Positions 42,100 to 50,438 of a DNA stretch of 64,000 nucleotides are shown here, piece by piece (position 1 is the stretch's first letter; each line of letters starts with the position of its first letter). The notes beneath the pieces were generated by a model. That model was not told the DNA's origin. It made no database searches and was given only the letters and a program-made list of their open reading frames with translations. This DNA comes from an uncultured Corynebacterium sp. (GTDB taxonomy: Bacteria; Actinomycetota; Actinomycetes; Mycobacteriales; Mycobacteriaceae): the NCBI RefSeq assembly GCF_943914615.1, contig NZ_CALUCS010000001.1, forward strand, positions 116,099-180,098, read 5' to 3'. The translations under genes and the position numbers were made by a program.

Positions 42100-43650
42100 G
42101 TGTCTATCGCGTCGTCTATCGCGCCCCAAGGAACTGGCACGAACGCCGTCATCTCGCCGATAGCGAGCGCCGCCGCGCGCCGCTCCGACATCTTGGACGC
42201 ACTGGGGGAGGCAGAGGCAGTCGACATCTTCGACACCATTCGCCCCTCCGCGCCCGACTTCGCCGCCGCCCTCGACGCGGCCTACGACGCTAAGGTCGGC
42301 GCCGGAGCCGCTGCCGGTGCTGGTGCCGTACTGCTCGGCACCGGAGAGATCACCTTCGACTCGCGCCTTGCCGCCGCCGCGGGCGCATCCCACTACCTGC
42401 TCGCGGGCAGTCCGGCCGACGCCACAGCGCTGCAGTTGGCTTCCGGGCAGCTCGTGCGCTCTGGTCGCAAGCCCGCCGGCATTTCTTTTATTGACGCCAC
42501 CGCCTCCGCAGCTGCCGCCGCAGCCAACGCCGTTGAAGCGGAGGGGCAGGCGATTCGCCACATCGCGCTGGAAGGCATCGCGCAGGCAGCAGCCGGCGGT
42601 GCTGGTGCTGGTGCGGGGGCTGGCGGGGCTGGGAGTGCCGCGGGGGCGAGTGCTGCGAAGGAGCCCGTGATCGGCCCCGAGCTGTTCGAGCGCAACCTGC
42701 TGATCAAGGCCCGCGAAAAGAACGCTCACATCGTGCTGCCGGAAGGCGAGGACGACCGCATCCTCATCGCTGCCGACCAGCTGCTGCGCGCCAAAGTGTG
42801 CCGACTAACCATCCTGGGCAACCCTGACGACATCGCCCGCCGCGCCAAGGAGATGGGGCTGGACCTGTCCGGCGCCACTCTGACCGACCCGAGCGAAGGC
42901 AACCAGCTGGAGGAGTTCGCCGCCGAGTTCGCCGAGCTGCGCAAGCACAAGGGCATCACGCTGGAGCAGGCGCGCGAGACGATGCAGGACATCAGCTACT
43001 ACGCGACGATGATGGTCCACAAGGGCATCGCCGACGGCATGGTCTCCGGCGCGGCCCACACGACCGCGCACACCATTAAGCCCTCGTTCCAGATCATCAA
43101 GACTGCACCGGGTGCGTCGGTGGTCAGCTCCATCTTCCTGATGGTTATGGACGGCGTGCTGTGGGCATTCGGCGACTGCGCCGTGAACCCGAACCCCACC
43201 CCCGACCAGCTGGCGGAGATCGCCGCCGTGTCCGCGCAGACCGCCTCGCAGTTCGGCATCGAGCCGAAGGTGGCGATGCTGAGCTACTCCACCGGCACCT
43301 CCGGCGCGGGCGCGGACGTGGAAGCCGTAGCCGCCGCCGTGAAGAAGGCCCAGGAGAACAACCCAGACCTGCCGCTGGACGGGCCGCTGCAGTTCGACGC
43401 CGCAGTGGTGGAATCCGTCGGTCAGAAGAAGCTGCCGGGCTCTGACGTGGCCGGGCAGGCGACCGTGTTCGTGTTCCCGGACCTGAACTGCGGAAACATC
43501 ACCTACAAGGCGGTCCAGCGCACCGCCGATGCGTTGGCCGTGGGGCCGATCCTGCAAGGCCTAAACAAGCCGGTGAATGACCTCTCGCGTGGCGCGACCG
43601 TGCCAGACATTGTAAACACCGTGGCGATCACTGCGATCCAGGCCAATTAG
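42100..43650 (+). CDS. pta: phosphotransacetylase
   Basis: Interconverts acetyl-CoA and acetyl phosphate with AckA. 516 residues. The catalytic domain starts near residue 205 (NLLIKAREKNAHIVLPEGEDDRIL) and has KGIADGMVSGAAHTTAHTI and FVFPDLNCGNITYK-type active-site segments. Residues 1-170 are an Ala-rich, weakly conserved domain followed by an Ala/Gly linker (AGAGAGAGGAGSAAGASA). The GTG start at 42100 follows AGGAAGG. ackA lies 142 bases downstream. Confidence 0.93.
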   Translation: MSIASSIAPQGTGTNAVISPIASAAARRSDILDALGEAEAVDIFDTIRPSAPDFAAALDAAYDAKVGAGAAAGAGAVLLGTGEITFDSRLAAAAGASHYLLAGSPADATALQLASGQLVRSGRKPAGISFIDATASAAAAAANAVEAEGQAIRHIALEGIAQAAAGGAGAGAGAGGAGSAAGASAAKEPVIGPELFERNLLIKAREKNAHIVLPEGEDDRILIAADQLLRAKVCRLTILGNPDDIARRAKEMGLDLSGATLTDPSEGNQLEEFAAEFAELRKHKGITLEQARETMQDISYYATMMVHKGIADGMVSGAAHTTAHTIKPSFQIIKTAPGASVVSSIFLMVMDGVLWAFGDCAVNPNPTPDQLAEIAAVSAQTASQFGIEPKVAMLSYSTGTSGAGADVEAVAAAVKKAQENNPDLPLDGPLQFDAAVVESVGQKKLPGSDVAGQATVFVFPDLNCGNITYKAVQRTADALAVGPILQGLNKPVNDLSRGATVPDIVNTVAITAIQAN

Positions 43651-43697
43651 CCGGAACGTCGGCGATCGAGGCGCGAACCGTGCGGTCGTCGGCATTT

Positions 43698-43725
43698 GCC
43701 AGCGGGAACCACCCCGCCCGCTGGC
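43698..43725 (+). other. pta-ackA intercistronic hairpin
   Basis: GCCAGCGGG and CCCGCTGGC form a perfect 9-base stem with a 10-base loop. No T run follows, so it is more likely an mRNA-stability or attenuating structure than a full terminator. Confidence 0.55.
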
Positions 43726-43747
43726 TGAGCGGCAAAACGGCGCCGGC

Positions 43748-43790
43748 AGAAGAAGAGAAAAAGAGAATAAGAGAAAAGAAGAGAGAAGAA
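43748..43790 (+). other. polypurine tract before ackA
   Basis: 43 bases of A and G on the plus strand with a single T at 43767, ending three bases before the ackA GTG. It would act as an unstructured, extended ribosome-loading region; a triplex or slippage role is conceivable but unsupported. Confidence 0.6.
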
Positions 43791-43792
43791 TA

Positions 43793-45004
43793 GTGACCAA
43801 GTACGTACTCGTCCTCAACTCGGGCTCCAGCTCCATCAAGTTCCAAGTCCTTGACCCAGAGGCAGATGCGACGGCGGACCCATTCGTCTCTGGCATCGTC
43901 GAGAAAATCGGCGAAAAGAAGGGACACATCCAGATTCAGACGGAAACGTCGAAAATGGAAGACAATCGCCCTATCCTCAGCCACTCTGTTGGCCTAGAAC
44001 GCGCTTTCGGCATGATGACGCTACTGGGCGTCGGACCCCAAGACCTAGACCTGGTAGCAGCAGGGCACCGCGTGGTCCACGGCGGCGCAACGTTCACCGA
44101 GCCCGTGCTCATCGACGACGAGGTGATTGAGCAGCTCAAGGAGCTCATCCCGCTGGCGCCGCTGCACAACCCCGCCAACATCGACGGCATCGAGAACGCC
44201 CGCGCGCTGCTGGAGCACGTTCCGCACGTGGCTGTGTTCGATACCGCATTCTTCTCCACGCTGCCGGAGCATGCGGCGAACTACGCCATCAAGAAGGACA
44301 TCGCCGACGAGTACAACATTCGCCGCTACGGTTTCCACGGCACCAGCCACGAGTACGTCTCCTCTAAGGTCCCGGACCTCCTGGGCAAGCCCGCCGAGGA
44401 GGTCAACCAGATCACCCTGCACCTGGGCAACGGTGCCTCGGCCGCCGCGATTCGTGGCGGGGAGGCTGTAGATACGACGATGGGATTGACGCCACTAGCC
44501 GGCCTGGTGATGGGCACCCGTTCCGGCGACATTGATCCGGGCATTATTTTCCACCTGGCGCGCTCCGGTGGGATGACGGTGGATCAGGCGGATAAGCTGC
44601 TGAACCGCGAGTCCGGTCTGAAGGGCATGGCTGGCGTGAACGATTTCCGCGAGCTGAAGACCCTGATCGAGGACGGCGATGACAATGCACAGCTGGCCTA
44701 CGACGTGTACATCCACGCGCTGCGCCGCTTCATTGGGTCTTACATGCTGATCCTCGGTGGCGTGGATGCGATTGTATTCACCGCAGGCGTGGGCGAGAAC
44801 GCGGTGCAGGTGCGCCGCGATGCTATGGCTGACCTGCAGAACTTCGGCATTGAAATTGACGAGGCGCGGAATGAGAACTCCGAGGGGATCGTCGGCGCGC
44901 GGGAGATCTCTACCGACGATTCCAAGGTGAAGGTGTTCGTGGTCCCGACGAATGAAGAGCTGGCGATCGCACGCCAGGCGACGGAGCTGGCCGAGCAGCA
45001 GTAG
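43793..45004 (+). CDS. ackA: acetate kinase
   Basis: Makes ATP and acetate from acetyl phosphate, or the reverse for acetate uptake. 403 residues. VLVLNSGSSSIKFQV is at the N-terminus, HRVVHGG near residue 90, YGFHGTSHEYV near 183 and LGNGASAAAIRGG near 212. The GTG start at 43793 is preceded by a purine-only stretch of about 43 bases rather than a discrete Shine-Dalgarno box. The 3' end of the gene is echoed by two degenerate copies just downstream. Confidence 0.95.
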   Translation: MTKYVLVLNSGSSSIKFQVLDPEADATADPFVSGIVEKIGEKKGHIQIQTETSKMEDNRPILSHSVGLERAFGMMTLLGVGPQDLDLVAAGHRVVHGGATFTEPVLIDDEVIEQLKELIPLAPLHNPANIDGIENARALLEHVPHVAVFDTAFFSTLPEHAANYAIKKDIADEYNIRRYGFHGTSHEYVSSKVPDLLGKPAEEVNQITLHLGNGASAAAIRGGEAVDTTMGLTPLAGLVMGTRSGDIDPGIIFHLARSGGMTVDQADKLLNRESGLKGMAGVNDFRELKTLIEDGDDNAQLAYDVYIHALRRFIGSYMLILGGVDAIVFTAGVGENAVQVRRDAMADLQNFGIEIDEARNENSEGIVGAREISTDDSKVKVFVVPTNEELAIARQATELAEQQ

Positions 45005-45057
45005 GGGCGGGGCTGGCCTAGCAGCGGTAGGGGGCGGGACTGGCCGAGCGGCGGTAG
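44982..45057 (+). repeat. tandem triplication of the ackA 3' end
   Basis: Three units of 26-27 bases end at TAG 45002-45004, 45028-45030 and 45055-45057. Each carries a GGCTGGCC(G/T)AGC(A/G)GC(A/G)GTAG-type phrase. The first is the end of the ackA coding sequence; the next two are untranslated copies. Confidence 0.7.
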
Positions 45058-45103
45058 GGGTTTGCCTGGGTGCAGGGTTGCTCTGGCTGCCCCGCTGGGA
45101 CTG

Positions 45104-45128
45104 AAATGTCGTTAGAACGGGAATGCGT
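45104..45128 (+). repeat. solitary left end of the inverted-repeat element
   Basis: AAATGTCGTTAGAACGGGAA plus TGCGT, preceded by CCGCTGGGACTG. The same flank (CCGCTGGGGCTG) precedes the full element 83 bases further on, so flank and left end were duplicated together. Between them are two CTCGCCGGGCG copies. Confidence 0.75.
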
Positions 45129-45186
45129 GCCTCGCCGGGCGAAAACGCAGGCTCGCCGGGCGGGGGTTTTGTGCCCGCTGGGGCTG

Positions 45187-45312
45187 AAATGTCGTTAGAA
45201 CGGGAATACGTTAATGAAGATAATTTGCATTAATGTAAAAGTGCAGGTCAGGAGCTTGCGCTTTGTGGAGACTGTATTTGCGGCTTCATGGATTCCCGTT
45301 TTAGCGACATTT
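45187..45312 (+). repeat. 126-bp terminal-inverted-repeat element, copy 3
   Basis: Left end AAATGTCGTTAGAACGGGAA, right end ATTCCCGTTTTAGCGACATT plus T. The core has GATAATTTGCATTAATG and GTGCAGGTCAGGAG, matching copy 2. It lies between convergent ackA and pknG. The remainder of the gap to 45391 holds two GGGA(T)CCAGGCGCGCAGCTGG-like phrases and nothing coding. Confidence 0.82.
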
Positions 45313-45391
45313 GCCGCTCAGGGGAGGGACGGAGTGCGGGGCGTGGCGTGGGATCCAGGCGCGCAGCTGGAATGGGAGACCAGGCACGCAG

Positions 45392-47875
45392 CTAGAACCA
45401 GGTGCGGGGGCGGATCTGGTTGGCCATGTCCACCAGGTCATAGCGGTGGCGGGCGAAAGGAGCCTGGCGAGCCAGATGGCGCAGGCTTTTCTCCAAGCCG
45501 GTCCGCAGGCCACGCTCGGTAAACTGCACATCGAACAGGGGAGCCGCTGCTGCCTGCCGATTGACCTGAGAACCTTCGCTTACCCTGGATGTAGAACCTT
45601 CGTTTGCCCTGGCTGTAGAATCACGATTTGCCCTGGTCACGGCACCGAGCTTGCGCTTGTCCTTGGACTTGCGAGAGCCCGCCCCGCCGTCCGGGCCATC
45701 GCTAGCGCCACGCAGCCAATTCAGGCCTGCGCTCAGCACTGCGATGCGAACCTGCGGCAGGCGCGGCTCGTTAGTCGGCAGCGTCTCCAAACGTCTAGCC
45801 GCACGGCGGATGCGGGACTCGGTGAGGCTGTTGGCGTCAGAAACAAGCAACAAAATAGACGTCAACCGTGCCAGACGATTGTGCCGCGAGGCCTGCGGCA
45901 GCCGATCCAACGCAGCCACCGCCGAATCGACCATACCCTCCGCGCGCAGCTGCCTGGCCAGCCCAAACGCGCTGGAAACAGTGGACTGGTTCGTGGCCCA
46001 CACCAACCCATAAAGGCGCATGGCATGGAAACGCAGCGAAACCGGATCCAGCGTGACGTGCTCCCAACCGGGCACCCCGGTGTAATCCTTCACCGGCAAC
46101 TTCTGCGCATAAGCAAGGGCGGAAGCGGCGCGGGAAACGTGCTCGCTCAGCAACTTCGTAGAATTCACACCCTGCTGCTGTAGCAACAGCTCGTCGGTGG
46201 CAGCCAGTGCCAGCTTCGGCGCTGGCTCACCAGGCAATATGTATAGCACTCGGTTGAAGAACTTCTGTGCCTCCGCGAACTGCCCCGTCAGCAGCGCCGC
46301 CACGCCAGAGTGCCACTGGAAGCGCCAGTCTTTCTCCAACCACGGCTTCAGCTCGTCCAGTAGATCGTGGGCCTCGCGGGTCTGGCCCACGTCCAGCAGT
46401 GCGCGCACCATCGTCAGCGGAATCTCCACGGAGTGTTTCAACTCCGGCTGGGCATAAGCAGCGCGCAGGGTATCCAGCAGGTCCCCGGCCTCGGTGAAGC
46501 TGGTGGCGGAAAGCAGCCCATACCCCGGGTCCTGCGAATCGGCCAGCGGGGTCGGCAGAGCGCTCACCACCTCCGGCACGGAGATCTCCACGGAACGCAC
46601 CACGCCGTCGACCAGCTGGTCGGTACGGAACACAATGTGCTTGGTGCCGAACGTACTACGCTGCGCGGTGAACCGAGTGTACAGGTGCGGGAAGTGGCGG
46701 CCGTCGCGAATGGCCAGGATCTCCCGCAGCACGCCAATCAGCTGGTTCGCCATGGCGGTGGCGGAACTAAAGCGCGCCTCCGGATCCTCGTCCGTGGCTC
46801 GCAGCAGCAGGCGGTACAGGGACAGGTACTCGCGGAACAGCGGCTCTTCGTCCGGGGTGGGCAGCCTCTGGGCATACACTCCGTTCTCCACCGGCAGCTT
46901 CACAATCAGTGCGGCCAGGGTGCGGCCGACGGTGTAGATGTCACTGGCCACGGTCGGTCCGGTCTTGGCAATTTCCGGGGCCTGGAAGCCCTTGGTGCCG
47001 AAGATGTGCCCGAACGCGCCGATGCCCGTCACCGCGCCCAGGTCGATCAGCTTTACCTGATCCTCGGTGATGAGGATGTTGTCCGGCTTCAGGTCGTTGT
47101 AGACCACACCTCGGGAGTGCAGGTAGTCCAGCGCGGGCAAGATCTCCAGGATGTAACCAATCGCCACGTCCAGGTCCAGCACCCCGGCCGCCAGCTTCCG
47201 CCGCTGCCCGCGCAGCGATGGCCCGCCGACGTACTCCATCACAATGAAACCACCGGGGGAGCGGGGGTCGTCGATGAAGTTGAAGATCTTCACGATTCCC
47301 GGGTGCGTGATGTCCGCCAGGAACGCCCGCTCGGATTCCGCGACCGCCCGCTCTTGCTCGTTTTCCGTGGCCATCATGCCTTTGAGCACTACGTAGCGGT
47401 CGGCGACGTTGTGGTCGATGGCGATGTACACCCAGCCCAGACCACCGTGCGCAATGGGGCCCAGGATCTCGTACTGGCCGGCGATGATGTCGCCGGATTT
47501 CAATGTCGGCGCTTCCACACCCTTCTCGATCGCCGAGCTGGGGTCGATTACTGCGTCTTCCGGGTTCGTCGGTGCGATGAACGGAAGTTGCACCATGCCG
47601 TCGGCCACGGAGGCGCCGGAGCGGTGGGTGCCGCGCCTTTTACGGAACGTTGATAGTGCTTCGATGCGCGAGCGTTCGCCGGAGTCCACGGCATTCGCCG
47701 GGGTGCCCGCGGGTTCGGTGTGCTGCACCGTCGCGTCTGTGTCTTCGTCGTCGGCGAAGGGGTCGAAGGCGACGGCTTCGGTGCGCTCTTCTGGTTCGCT
47801 GTCGGCGAAGGGGTCGAACTCTACGGCCTCGGTGCGCTCCTCCGGCTCGCTGTCGACGCGGTCGTTACTCTGCAT
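45392..47875 (-). CDS. pknG: serine/threonine protein kinase PknG
   Basis: 827 residues, soluble eukaryotic-type kinase; in C. glutamicum it phosphorylates OdhI to relieve inhibition of 2-oxoglutarate dehydrogenase. Kinase core near residues 150-400: glycine loop AHGGLGWVY, catalytic loop VVYNDLKPDNILIT and LIDLGAVTG in place of DFG, all PknG-typical. A helical TPR region fills the C-terminal 400 residues. The mycobacterial rubredoxin module is absent, as in C. glutamicum. The N-terminus holds two copies of SEPEERTEAVEFDPFAD. GGAGG precedes ATG 47875, which overlaps glnH by 11 bases. Confidence 0.95.
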   Translation of the reverse strand: MQSNDRVDSEPEERTEAVEFDPFADSEPEERTEAVAFDPFADDEDTDATVQHTEPAGTPANAVDSGERSRIEALSTFRKRRGTHRSGASVADGMVQLPFIAPTNPEDAVIDPSSAIEKGVEAPTLKSGDIIAGQYEILGPIAHGGLGWVYIAIDHNVADRYVVLKGMMATENEQERAVAESERAFLADITHPGIVKIFNFIDDPRSPGGFIVMEYVGGPSLRGQRRKLAAGVLDLDVAIGYILEILPALDYLHSRGVVYNDLKPDNILITEDQVKLIDLGAVTGIGAFGHIFGTKGFQAPEIAKTGPTVASDIYTVGRTLAALIVKLPVENGVYAQRLPTPDEEPLFREYLSLYRLLLRATDEDPEARFSSATAMANQLIGVLREILAIRDGRHFPHLYTRFTAQRSTFGTKHIVFRTDQLVDGVVRSVEISVPEVVSALPTPLADSQDPGYGLLSATSFTEAGDLLDTLRAAYAQPELKHSVEIPLTMVRALLDVGQTREAHDLLDELKPWLEKDWRFQWHSGVAALLTGQFAEAQKFFNRVLYILPGEPAPKLALAATDELLLQQQGVNSTKLLSEHVSRAASALAYAQKLPVKDYTGVPGWEHVTLDPVSLRFHAMRLYGLVWATNQSTVSSAFGLARQLRAEGMVDSAVAALDRLPQASRHNRLARLTSILLLVSDANSLTESRIRRAARRLETLPTNEPRLPQVRIAVLSAGLNWLRGASDGPDGGAGSRKSKDKRKLGAVTRANRDSTARANEGSTSRVSEGSQVNRQAAAAPLFDVQFTERGLRTGLEKSLRHLARQAPFARHRYDLVDMANQIRPRTWF
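47750..47851 (-). repeat. duplicated 51-base unit at the pknG N-terminus
   Basis: Encodes SEPEERTEAVEFDPFAD then SEPEERTEAVAFDPFAD (residues 9-42), identical but for one residue. An acidic segment with a conserved Thr, likely exposed. Confidence 0.75.
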
Positions 47876-48950
47876 TGCCGTTCGCCTCCCTTTGCCGGAT
47901 TTTGTTGAGTTCCTTCGTCTCTTCCTCGGTGCGGTATTTAATCGGTAGTGATGACGCCGGCCCTAAGTAGTCCGCCAGCCACTTGTCATAGAGGTTCTTC
48001 CACGTTCCGTCGCGCCGAATCCTCTCCATGGTGGAGTTCACTTGCATCACTAGCCCGGTCGTTTTCTTTGGGAAGCCCGGCGGGGAGATAGCCACCGAGT
48101 AGTAGCTGGTCTCCGGCGCGTCAGCGACCAGGGTCGTGTAGGGGTCCTGAGCCCGCAGGCCGGTGAGGATAGCGTCATCCGTATAGATCGCATCGGCTTG
48201 GAAGCGCTGCATGGCCATCAGGCAATCAGTCCATGCCTGGGTCAGCAGCAGGCGCCCTACGTCGTATTGCTTGATGCGCACCGCGGAGGTCGAGTCGCGC
48301 GTCACGCACACTGTCTTGTTGTGCAGGTCGTCGAAGCTTTGGATCTGTGAGTCGCTCAACACCAGCAGCCGCGAGTGAACCCGCAGGTAGGGGATGGAAA
48401 ACTCCAGCTTCGCTTGGCGGGAAAGAGTCGGCGACATAGTGCGCACCACGATGTCTACGTCGCCGCTCTTCAGAGCCTCGGCCCGTTCGCGGCTTTCGAC
48501 GTAGCGGAATTCGATTCTGTTCGGATCGCCGAAAATGTCGCGCGCGATCTCGCGCGCCAGGTCCACCTCGAAGCCAGCGACGTCTCCAGATACCGGGTCG
48601 CGGAACCCGAGCCGGTTCAGGGATTGGGCCACGCCAACCACCAGACGACCCCGGCGCTTGATTTGCGGCACGCGTTCCTTCGGCTCGCGGGTATCTGGCT
48701 TGATAGAGCCAAACGGTTCTTCGTCGCCGGTGTTGTCGATGCTTGCGTTGGTATCCGCTGCGGCGTCACCGTCGTTGGGAACATCTTCCGGCTGTACATA
48801 GGTTGCGCCGTAGGGCAGGTCGTCGCTGGAATTGTGCTGTACGAAAGGCCATTCCGGCAGGTTGGGGCTTTCTGTGGCGCAGGCCGAGGTGGCGGCAATT
48901 GCCGCAACGGTCAGGGCGGCGACTACAGGCTTGAACGCTTGTTTTCTCAT
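47865..48950 (-). CDS. glnH: glutamine/amino-acid-binding lipoprotein GlnH
   Basis: 361 residues, solute-binding protein. A signal peptide with lipobox TSAC (Cys near residue 24) implies lipid anchoring outside the membrane. The binding fold starts after a linker of about 75 acidic residues: RRGRLVVGVAQSLNRLGFRDPVSGDVAGFEVDLAREIA-type opening, then NRIEFRYVESRERAEALKSGDVDIVVRTMSPT. In C. glutamicum it feeds PknG signalling rather than an ABC transporter, and no permease lies here. Overlaps glnX by one base (TAATG). Confidence 0.92.
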   Translation of the reverse strand: MRKQAFKPVVAALTVAAIAATSACATESPNLPEWPFVQHNSSDDLPYGATYVQPEDVPNDGDAAADTNASIDNTGDEEPFGSIKPDTREPKERVPQIKRRGRLVVGVAQSLNRLGFRDPVSGDVAGFEVDLAREIARDIFGDPNRIEFRYVESRERAEALKSGDVDIVVRTMSPTLSRQAKLEFSIPYLRVHSRLLVLSDSQIQSFDDLHNKTVCVTRDSTSAVRIKQYDVGRLLLTQAWTDCLMAMQRFQADAIYTDDAILTGLRAQDPYTTLVADAPETSYYSVAISPPGFPKKTTGLVMQVNSTMERIRRDGTWKNLYDKWLADYLGPASSLPIKYRTEEETKELNKIRQREANGNAE

Positions 48951-50362
48951 TAGAGGAACTCCTGCAGTCGGGGCCTAGTGCCAAAAAAGACGCACAGCGC
49001 GGAAAGCGCTGTCAGCGTTAGTACAAGGTTGGTCACGCGGCCGGCGGCGGTGCGGCCTTCCACCAGAATGTCGCGCAGTTCTTCGCGGGTGCTGCTGATG
49101 AGTTCCTGCATTTCATCGTCCACGACGGTGTAGTCGGACGTATCTTCGTCGGCGGCGCGCAGGTCCTTCTTTCCGTCTTGCTTTTCTTCGCTGACCTTCG
49201 TGTCCAGGGCCGCGGCCAGTGCTTCGGTGTAGCGGCCATTTTGCAGTTCAGAGACCATCTTTGCGTGGGATTCATCCCATGACCGCAGCGCTTCCCGGGC
49301 GGTATCGATGCGTTCGGGCTGGCTCACCTGGCTGCGCAGGCCTTCCAGCTTGCTGTCGATGTCCGCCATGGCGTCGGAGAACTCCTGCTGGCGATCCTCG
49401 CCGTAATCGCGCTGAATCAGCCCCAGCGCTTCCTGAGTGCGCGACTGCTGCACCGAGATGCGCACTGCCGTGAGCTGCTCGAGCGGCCGTACGGTGCCTT
49501 GCACGTCTTGGTTACCCGCGTGCCACGTCAGGGCAGCGCTTATTGACGCCCATACGAGGGCGAATAGCATAAGCCCAGTAGCCGCCACATATCCCAGGTT
49601 GAGGCGCCTATTGGTCAATGCCGCGAGCCAGAACTGGGCTATCACCAGCATGATGATCGCCGCCACGATGCCGGACAGTGGGAACCACAGGGGAGCGGAG
49701 AGCTTCGCCTGCTGAGTGGAGACTTCCTCCGAGGTGCGGGAGTAGAGCTCCTGGGCGGCCGGCAGCATTGTCTCCTGCATCAGCGTGGAGGCCTGGGCCA
49801 GATAGGAGGCGCCGACGGGGTTGCGCATGCGGTCGTGCGTCTGCGCGTTGGACATCAGCTTCAGGTAGTCCGGCATGGAGTTCTGGATCTGCAGCACCAG
49901 CTCCATTTCTCGGGACTCGATGTTGTCAATGCCGCTGGTGGCACGGATCAGGGAGGTTGAGGCGCTGGACATTGCCGCGTCGTAGTCCCGGGTGGCGGCG
50001 TCGGTGGTGGACTTGCGTAGGAAGCTGGTGGTGGCGACGGAATCTGCCACTGAGAGGGAGTTGAAGAGTTCCTGCGCCGCGTCCGACAGGGGCTCGGTCC
50101 GGCTGACCAAGGTGTTCAGTTGTGCCTGGCGGTTCTGCGAGCTGTAGACCATGGCTCCGCCGGCGGCGAGAATGGCCAAAACCAGGATCGTTGAGACGAT
50201 GGTGAGTAGGCCGGGGGAAGTGGAGGCGAACTTGAGGAACCGGCGCGGGGCTTCGAGCGCCGGGTTCACAAACCCCTTGAACGAGCTGCCTCGACCGGTG
50301 GGGTGCTCATCGCTGTCCATCCACCGGTCTGCCTCGAACGCAGTCACAGGGGGCATAGCCAT
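48950..50362 (-). CDS. glnX: GlnX, membrane protein of the pknG operon
   Basis: About 470 residues. Four membrane helices: LLTIVSTILVLAILAAGGAMVY near residue 45, WFPLSGIVAAIIMLVIAQF near 220, LGYVAATGLMLFALVWASISA near 248 and a C-terminal VTNLVLTLTALSALCVFF. Two extracytoplasmic helical domains lie between them, like sensor regions. It is thought to pass GlnH's ligand state to PknG. The start is ATG 50362 or 50356; no RBS is seen, and a -10 TATACT (50370-50365) places transcription near the start codon. Confidence 0.88.
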   Translation of the reverse strand: MAMPPVTAFEADRWMDSDEHPTGRGSSFKGFVNPALEAPRRFLKFASTSPGLLTIVSTILVLAILAAGGAMVYSSQNRQAQLNTLVSRTEPLSDAAQELFNSLSVADSVATTSFLRKSTTDAATRDYDAAMSSASTSLIRATSGIDNIESREMELVLQIQNSMPDYLKLMSNAQTHDRMRNPVGASYLAQASTLMQETMLPAAQELYSRTSEEVSTQQAKLSAPLWFPLSGIVAAIIMLVIAQFWLAALTNRRLNLGYVAATGLMLFALVWASISAALTWHAGNQDVQGTVRPLEQLTAVRISVQQSRTQEALGLIQRDYGEDRQQEFSDAMADIDSKLEGLRSQVSQPERIDTAREALRSWDESHAKMVSELQNGRYTEALAAALDTKVSEEKQDGKKDLRAADEDTSDYTVVDDEMQELISSTREELRDILVEGRTAAGRVTNLVLTLTALSALCVFFGTRPRLQEFL

Positions 50363-50438
50363 AAAGTATATACAGCCTAAGTAAACCTCTGCCCACAAAC
50401 TCTGCTTAAACTACCCTCATTGTGGCAGACTAGAACGC

